Shown here: piece by piece, positions 57,026 to 64,000 of the stretch
Layout of the letters: each line of letters opens with the position of its first letter
Numbering within the stretch: the first letter of the stretch is position 1
DNA from: Ctenosaura bakeri
Lineage: Eukaryota > Chordata > Lepidosauria > Squamata > Iguanidae
DNA: 64,000 nucleotides
NCBI GenBank assembly: GCA_948474755.1
Contig: CAOLHI010002136.1
Span: 372,001-436,000, forward strand
Direction of reading: 5' to 3'
Made by a program: the position numbers and the translations under genes
The notes under the pieces: generated by a model
Told to the model about the DNA's origin: nothing
The model's database searches: none
The model's input: the letters and a program-made list of their open reading frames with translations, nothing else

Positions 57026-58961
57026 AGATGCCAAGTTCTGAAATATGAGAAATGTAGCTTTTAACAATACTTTATTTAGCATCTTGAATGTCATATATTT
57101 GTATGGATTGTTAAACTAGGTATCTGCTACTCTTCTTTTTCTAGGCTACTCTCTTGTGTTCTTTTCAGCCTTTGCCTTCAAAAAAGTTTGTTCCTTAGAT
57201 CTTGTGTTTTGTACAAATGAAAGTACAGGTTCTTTCCCCCTCTAACAACTGACTCTCCAAAGTCCAGATAATAGGGGCTTTTAAGCAAAATAGTGTTATG
57301 GTTGAAACATGCACTGCAAGGGTAAATGAGATGTTTGAACAGGTAATATATTCAGTAATGCTTAATGATTTCAGTTTTGAAACTGCCAACCATCAAATAA
57401 CAGCTCAATAGTGATTAAGCTTAGTGCAGTAAAGTTACACAGTGGTGCAGAGAGTCATATTCTATGGAACTCTACAAATCATTGTCCTACATGGATAGTT
57501 TTTTCCAGAAGACATGCTGCCCTTCCCATTTTCGCACAAGAAATGTGCAGTCTTAACTCTTGTGTTGGAGAGGATTCATCTAGTTTTCAGGGTAGGCTGG
57601 GATCCACAATAGCACTTCTGTTATGTGGTTAGTTTATTTCTCCTGGATTTAAGGGATATTTTGTTTGTTGAGGAAATGTCCCTTCCTTTGTGCAGAATTC
57701 ACCTGTGAATGCCTTGTGAAAGGTAGTTCTTGCAGTATCACATAGGCCTCTTGATGACCTCAATGATGTGACTCAACTTCCCTTGCCCTTCAGGTCCATC
57801 TCACATTACCACTTTTCACTGATTATTTTGCAACATTCTCCAAAGGTTTTGAGCTCTTTTACTGCATAATTCCACAAGTGATGTTCATTTGAGCAACTGT
57901 TGTTTTAAACTAAAGCAAATCTAGGGAGAATACTGAGGTTCATCAGTGCCACTGCTCATTTGGAGGTTGTACATGCTCCCTATCTCCCCTCATGGCACCA
58001 AAGATGGCTCCTACTTTTATAATGCTCTGGCTAAAGAGCCAGTGGTGTATTCCTTTCTCCAGCCCAGTGGCTCCTGGTATCCACTCTGTTGGGGTGGAAA
58101 GCAGAGTGATAAGTGGTGAGCAGAGCCAAAGTGGTGACCAGTAGTGTCAAGGGCAAATTCACACACACATGAACAAACGCGCATGGACACACATATAGAG
58201 ATAGGCAGGCAGTCTTTCACTTAGGCCGTGGAGAGAGAATAGCTAGAGCCTGAGGTAGCCCCATCTTCTGTCCCATCTGAGTAGGAGCCCTTCAGCGAAT
58301 AACAGAAGATCTGGCCCTTTCCCAAAGAGAAACACTTACTTTCAGACCATCTTTACCATTCATCTCCTGATCACATAAGCACAGCCAGAAGGAGAGCAGA
58401 TTAGAGATTATGATGGAAAGATGCAATTAAAATCTACATGTGAACCCTAACAACTTTTTAACTATTGCAACTAGGGGTAGAACTTAAGGTAGAATTATAA
58501 TGGAATGCAATGCAGGACTTTTAAATGATGAGCCACATTTTCTTTTTTCTGTGGATTAGCAAGCAAGTGTTCTAGTGTTGCAGATAAGCTGTTGAATATA
58601 GGCTAAGGAAGATATAACAGTGTTTAATACTGAGATCACAAAAAAACAAAGATGAGTATTGGTCTTACTGAAAGATGTATATTATGTTATTGGGAACTGG
58701 CAAATGTTTGGAGTACTTAAGAAATGGCTGAAACTACTTTGTAACCCTAATCATAGTTATGTATGAAACACAGATGGACCTGTGTGAAAATGAGATGGAA
58801 CAGTAAGTTTTTCCATTCACACATGGTCTTATCTAGAGTTCCACACCATAGAGGTTGATCACTTTTTTTGAGTAATCTATTTGCTTGTGGGGTGAAGCAT
58901 CAGGCTCTCCTGAATCCATGCAGAGTTTTTTCAGGTACTTCCACATTTGACTGAATTAGAG
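57026..58961. other. Intergenic, no recognised feature
   Basis: DNA downstream of FGFRL1. No exon, RNA gene or clear repeat was recognised. Confidence 0.4.
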
Positions 58962-58964
58962 GTA

Positions 58965-59088
58965 GGCTATTTCCACACTAGACTGTTATAGTTCCTCAAA
59001 GGCCCCTCCCTAAATTGCAAACCCCAGGATCCCATAGGATGTTGAAAGTGGAATTACAGTACTTTAACAGTCTAGTGCAGGAATGGCC
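58965..59088. mobile_element. Palindromic Harbinger-like MITE (GTA duplication), internally deleted
   Basis: The ends GGCTATTTCCACACTAGAC and, from the right, GGCCATTCCTGCACTAGAC are flanked by GTA (58962-58964 and 59089-59091). Most of the left arm between GTTATAG and TCCTCAAAG is missing, which breaks the hairpin. Confidence 0.85.
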
Positions 59089-59091
59089 GTA

Positions 59092-60816
59092 GTCTAAATT
59101 TGAATTCCAGACTGACAGCGCTTTCCAAAGTACGTTTGCTCAGAAGTACATCCCACTACTCCAACACTGGGCTGCTTAATATTTGCTTCCACATAGATAT
59201 CAGGTGGCCTATCATGCTATCGTAAATAGCTACCACCAATCTGCCAAATTCCTTGCTTACTTTATAGGTCTCATGCGGACTTTAAATTCCACTTGACATG
59301 GGTGCCCTCTCCCTCTTTAATATTTGGTATGTTAACTTTTTGGATCCTTGAATACGTAATGTTGATACTTTTGATTTGAGTACAACTACCCCGAGGTACA
59401 ATTAAGTACAACCATGTGCTGGCACTCTCTGATTCATTTCAGTGGAGCCTGCATAGAATTGTGCCCAATTAAGGAAGCAGTACATCCAGGCTACTACTGA
59501 AGATCTTACATATATTACAGAATGATAGTCCCAGTTGGGGGAATCCAATAATGTTCAATAAGGATTCCATATGAGAAAAAGAGGTATAATATCAATTGAA
59601 GGTGAGACTGTGTTTCAAATTTGCTAGATAGGTTTAGCCTGCCCATAGTTCGAACTGTATTTGTGCCTCTTTGTTTGGCCAAGTGAGAAATTTCATACCC
59701 TCCCAACAGTCCTGAGATGGCAAGGGGCAGTCCCGATTAATCCTCTGTCATCCCACTTTTCCAACAGATTTAAAAATGTCCCAGTTTTTCTCTCTTCCTC
59801 CCATCTTCCTCCTTTGTCACCAGCTTATTTCAGTTGTTGCAGACTGAGAGCCTTATCACACTGCTCCTTATGCCGCATTATTCCATTTGAAAACTGCTCC
59901 AGCCATTTTCGTGAGGGTAGCTGATTGTTGACACTCTCTATCGCGCCCTAGCTGCATTGGTGCTTTAATAGTGTCATTAACACATTATTTTCATAGGCAT
60001 TAAGGCTTCATTACTGACTCCTGTACAGCACCCCTTGCTTCATGATTGGTTCCTGTAGCTATAATAGCAGCATAGTGTTACAACATCACAACACTAGACT
60101 CACCCACTAATGATTCATGGGCAACAGAAAGTGCTATGAGACATCCACACCACTGAATTGTTGCATGAAAGGGGTCATTAATTATTTCTACTATGGGAAA
60201 TAAACACATTTCCAACAACTGCAGCCCAACGCAACTCAATAGCTCCTGGAGAACAACAATACCATGCATTATGGCTGAGGCAAGGTGAGACTAACACATG
60301 GCTATAATGGTCTAACATATGGCTCTTGAGTTCAAAATGCAAAAGTAGTTTGCACTCAACTCAGCAGTGGGAAGAAGTGAGGGTGGAATCTTGTCTTTCC
60401 CAGGAGGTTTAGGCAAAAGCAAACTGCTATATCCTCCCTTAGCTTTTGTGTTCTTTCTCTTTAATAACTTAATATCTTGAACACATTCTGATGTTCCCTG
60501 GTCACAAGCTCCTAATTTTTGTCTGTGAAAGGTTGGAAGGTATAAAATTCACTGTCTCTCTCTCTCTCTTCTTTCCTAAAAGTACCACCACTATAATGTG
60601 AAACAGTTCCATTAGAAACATCATAATTTGTCTGCTTTAATAACTGTGTCTTGACATTAATCTATCATGGTGTTGTGAAGGGAAAAGCTCAGATTCTCCT
60701 TTGTTGTCTGAAGATGGCCAATTCCCCCTCCTCCCAACACAGGGAAATGTGTTTCCAGACACCACAATCTTCAAATGTGAAGAAATGGGCCATTGGCTTC
60801 TGATTTGGAAGACATG
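59092..60816. other. Intergenic, no recognised feature
   Basis: Unassigned; a short CT repeat lies at 60555-60572. Confidence 0.4.
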
Positions 60817-60908
60817 GGCCGTTTCCACACTAGACTGTTATAGGGCTATTATTCCACTTTCAACATCCTATGGAATCCTGGAGTATGCAGTTTCGGGAGG
60901 GGCCTCAA
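60817..60908. mobile_element. Left half of a palindromic Harbinger-like MITE
   Basis: Starts GGCCGTTTCCACACTAGAC and continues with the left-arm words GGCTATTATTCCACTTTCAA and CCTATGGAATCCTGGAG, stopping at the centre. The right arm is absent. Confidence 0.85.
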
Positions 60909-62822
60909 TATCCTGATCCTATGCACAATTACTCCAAAATTTATCTCAATTTTCAATCAACCTTTCTCAAAGTGAAGTCTGATTGTACATCTTGAGTTAA
61001 TTTTATTAAATTTTTAGGAGGGAGGCTTGCAATCCAGTCATAAAATACATTTACTGGAGAGTTCATTTCACAGAACTAAATTAAATAACATGGTTATTGC
61101 AGTATTGCATAGAATGGTCATTAAGATCTGGGGACTGGAATCATGCAACATTTCAACCCTTTTACCCTCTTCAAAATACCCTTTGCCATCAGTGATGCAT
61201 GAAACCTCCAGGAAGTACAGCAGGAGACATAGGCTTAAATCCTATTGTTAGTTCCAACTACAGTAAACTTAAATTATTCAAATAGGAACTTAATTCACTA
61301 ATGTAAGTTCCACTGAGAGTTTGAGCGTGCTTTGGGATTAACAACAGGATTTAGGCTATACACACATGTATACAGATAACATCCATTATTCATATTACCA
61401 TTTACAAAAACATATTACCCTGTTTTATGATCCATTTCTGAGGCATTACAATGCTTAGAAATGGAATGTTACTTACTGAACATACAACGAAACTGAAATA
61501 TTTTGCAAGCCAGCTTGTCTACCAAAAACCTACCAGCATCTCTAGTGAACACAGGACTTGACCTACACAGAATTGACATTAGCTGCCTGATCTTCAGGTC
61601 AAAGATGATCATACTTATAACATAAATGGCTTGTCTATATGGTTTGTATTGTTAAACTGAACTTGGTATCAAATGTCTATGTTCGTGGTGTCTTTGAATT
61701 TTATTTTGACAATCTTGTACTTCTCAGCCTTCTCAAGGTGAAAGCTTTATCAAAAAGTTGCAAATTAAAAAGTGTGAAATCAGTAACCAAGTTGTGCAGT
61801 AATATAATTATGGAATGGGGAGAGAACTGAAAAAGATATATAAAGGGTGGGGGTTGATTTATGTATACATTTATACTAGCATATGCATGGTCAGCTTTAA
61901 ACTTTTAAAACACATATAAAAGGATCTTCTGTGCCTGCAAAAGATCAACAATGTAAAGCCTGAGGGATTCCAGTGAAGAGATTTTGAAAATTGCCAGTTG
62001 ATAAAAGACAACCAGTAAAATCTTTTTGACACAGATGTTTTTATAAATATACATTTACCCAGAATCCACTATGGACTTCTTAAAGCCATTCGTTTTCTGC
62101 TATGTGCTTAAGCATAAGAATAATCCATGTCTTCAGATCCAGCTGATTCCTTCATTCTTGGGTAGGAAAAGACAGACTTCTCTGCTGGTTGAACCATAAC
62201 AGTCTGAGGAGCTTTGTTCTCACTTTAGTGATGAAAATGCATTGCATGTAGGCTTAAATCTGGCCAATGACGGGCCCTTCAGAGCATTTATACACAGGCT
62301 GGGAAGGCCGCTGGTCAAGAACCCACACTTCCTTCAGTGCTAGTTCTTTTTCCTGTCCAGGCTTTCTGCTTACACCAACACTGAGGATGAAAGATATATT
62401 TCTGGGGTTCCTTGTACTCTTAGAATGGGGAGTAAGAAATAACACTTAGGACAGATGCTTGCTTTCAGATGTCTACTTAAAAAAACTGAGCTGTAGGACA
62501 CATGCTGATAGATTTATACATCTTATCCTTCATTTTAAACCATGCCTTTTAGTTTCATTTTGTAAAAGGCAGATACACACGGACAACCAAAGTACATGTC
62601 TACATTAATTATTTTATTATTAAAGCAAGCTGAGAAAGAAATTTAATGAAAATGCCAGTTCATCAATAAACTTTATTTTCCATTTAATTGCAATTTGTAG
62701 TTATTAGTAGCCCACATTCTATCACGTGTCATTTTGACATTTTTAGGATAGTTTTATTACTTCTGGCTCATTTTCATACAAAAAAGAGTGTTAATATCAG
62801 TGTTTGCTTGGCTAGCTAGAAC
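60909..62822. other. Intergenic, no recognised feature
   Basis: AT-rich, unassigned. Confidence 0.4.
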
Positions 62823-62992
62823 TGTTGTTGTTGTTGTTGCATGCCTTCAAGTTGTTTCTGACTTATCACAGGGTTTCTAAGGCTGAGAGTGTGTGACATG
62901 CTCAAAGTCACCCAATGGGTTTCCCATGGCAGAGCTGGGAATTGAATCTGGTCTCCAGGGTTGTATTCCAAACCACTACACCACTCAGGCTC
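62823..62992 (-). mobile_element. Sauria-type SINE
   Basis: The plus strand shows a (TTG)n start, ATGCCTTCAAGTTGTTTCTG, GAGAGTGTGTGACATGCTCA and a head region CCAAACCACTACACCACTCA. A small deletion lies within the core compared with 33052-33243. Confidence 0.85.
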
Positions 62993-63059
62993 ATATGCCA
63001 GTTGCTCAGTCATTCTGCAGACTGTCTGTGTGCGTGTATGTGTGTTTGCAAGTTTGTGC

Positions 63060-63405
63060 ACGTGTGCCTTCAAGTTGCCTGTTGACTTATGTCAGCGCCC
63101 TGAATTTCAAAGGTTTTTCTTAGGCAAGGACTACTCAAAGGTAGAATAAGAATAAGAGATAAGGGTGAACAACCAATGAGCAACTTTAAACAAATATTTA
63201 AATATAAATTGAAATCTCTAAATTTTGAGTTAAGTCGACAGTGGCCCCTGGAAACAAATTATATTTACAGGGCGTCCCTGCTAAAGAAAGGTTAAGAACC
63301 ACTGCCCTATAGCACCTGATGTTCCTTGGTGGTCCTCCATCCAGATATTAACTAGGCTGAACTTGCTTTGCTTTCAAGATTGGATCAGAAGCCTTCATGC
63401 TGTTT
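63060..63405 (-). mobile_element. Candidate 5S-rRNA-derived SINE, interrupted
   Basis: At 63319-63395 the plus strand reads like a decayed antisense 5S rRNA 3' half (TTCCTTGGTGGTCCTCCATC, then AGATATTAACTAGGCTGAAC, then TTGCTTTGCTTTCAAGATTG). This follows, after an inserted segment, a BovB-like tail (GCCTTCAAGTTGCCTGTTGA) and AATTTCAAAGGTTTTTCTTAGG. The combination suggests a SINE with a 5S-like head and a BovB-like tail on the minus strand. Family assignment is from memory. Confidence 0.6.
63220..63304. mobile_element. hAT right-end fragment inside the 5S-like SINE
   Basis: The segment ends GGTTAAGAACCACTG, the complement of a CAGTGGTTCTTAACC-type hAT terminus. SINE sequence resumes directly after it at 63305. 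The left end is not recognisable. Confidence 0.5.
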
Positions 63406-63846
63406 AGCTTTCTCCTCATAGCTATTAGGAAATGTTAAAGCAATAAAATGCATTTGAACTTCCTGCTACAGAGTAAGACCATCAACTGAACAAACAGACT
63501 CTGTCAACTCCTGCAGTGGCTCTCCCTGCAACTTATCCTGCTACCTAAGACCACAAGGACCGCCCTGGACTAGGGCTGTGAGCTCTCTGTTGCTCAAGTT
63601 AGGAGAAAATGGAAGAAAAATTCGCTAAATTAGGGTATTTTTAAATAGATACTTCTATAAAAGTTGTAGGGGGAGACTCCTATTATACCATACTAGCCTT
63701 TATATTTCACATTGCCTTTTTGTGCTGATCATCTCTTCCAGGATAGGGAACTGAGTCCACATCACCCCATTTTTTTCATGTTGACAAAATGACAATGGTG
63801 GAGGCAGACCAGTGTGAGAACAAGCTGCCCACAGTCCACACTCCTA
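63406..63846. other. Intergenic, no recognised feature
   Basis: Unassigned. Confidence 0.4.
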
Positions 63847-64000
63847 GACTATTTCTGCACTAGACTGTTAAGTGCTATTATTCCACTCTCAACATCCTAT
63901 GGAATCCTGGGGTTTTCAGTTGAGAGGGGGCCTCAAATCCCAAGATTCCATAGGATGTTGAAAGTGGAATAATAGCACTATAACAGTCTAGTGCGGAAAT
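63847..64000. mobile_element. Palindromic Harbinger-like MITE, cut by the window end
   Basis: Begins GACTATTTCTGCACTAGAC after CTA, has both arms with TGCTATTATTCCACT and CCATAGGATGTTGAAAGTGG, and reaches TAGTGCGGAAAT at the last base. Only the final few bases of the right terminus are missing. Confidence 0.88.

Noticed and set aside
63319..63395. 5S rRNA gene
   Set aside because: Too decayed, only the 3' half is present, and it is joined to a SINE tail.
1..64000. CRISPR arrays, operons or prokaryotic defence genes
   Set aside because: Exon-intron structure and vertebrate repeats rule out a bacterial context; no spaced-repeat array is present.
57026..64000. A second gene downstream of FGFRL1
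   Set aside because: Only short frames without motifs or splice context were seen.

Overview
The window is vertebrate nuclear DNA, AT-rich and intron-dominated, almost certainly from a squamate reptile, probably a lizard. The squamate call rests on many tRNA-derived Sauria-type SINEs whose 3' tails resemble the BovB LINE, a long BovB (RTE) LINE, several CR1 and L2-like LINEs, hAT and Tigger transposons, and many short palindromic elements of a kind I associate with iguanian lizards (memory, not a database search). The only host gene I can support is the 3' two thirds of FGFRL1 (fibroblast growth factor receptor-like 1) on the + strand. Its four last coding exons are 31883-31963 (acidic-box linker), 47786-48070 (Ig2), 51727-52080 (Ig3) and 55111-55526 (transmembrane segment, tail, stop). 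All have consensus AG/GT borders and phase-1 junctions. The signal-peptide and Ig1 exons are not visible, so 1-31882 is read as intron upstream of the acidic-box exon. The 3' UTR probably runs to an AATAAA at 57001, and 57030-64000 is downstream intergenic DNA. Layout: 1-635 is the 5' end of an LTR retrotransposon on the - strand with a primer-binding site complementary to its own LTR, which suggests Tf1/sushi-type self-priming. 1022-2990 is a CR1 LINE (-) carrying a Harbinger-like MITE. 5460-5963 is a CR1 3' end (+). 8722-12005 is a BovB LINE (-) containing a Tigger-like MITE and a second, 5'-truncated LINE flanked by a perfect 15-bp target duplication. 14505-15248 is a hAT element. 18874-21012 is a CR1 (-) containing a hAT element with an 8-bp duplication and a Tigger-like MITE. 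26059-26908 is a GC-rich Harbinger-like element. 41040-43080 is an L2-like LINE (-) with an LTR-like insertion. 44434-45152 is a hAT element with a perfect 8-bp duplication. 63060-63405 resembles a 5S-rRNA-derived SINE. Nothing here looks like a dedicated new biological system. The best leads are the self-primed LTR element, a Harbinger-like MITE family that shares one terminus but has two body types and relaxed 3-bp duplications, a copy of that family inside the FGFRL1 3' UTR that would form a long mRNA hairpin, and a near-perfect 50-bp hairpin in the intron. Repeat family names and outer borders come from pattern recognition; borders with target duplications are firm, others are approximate.
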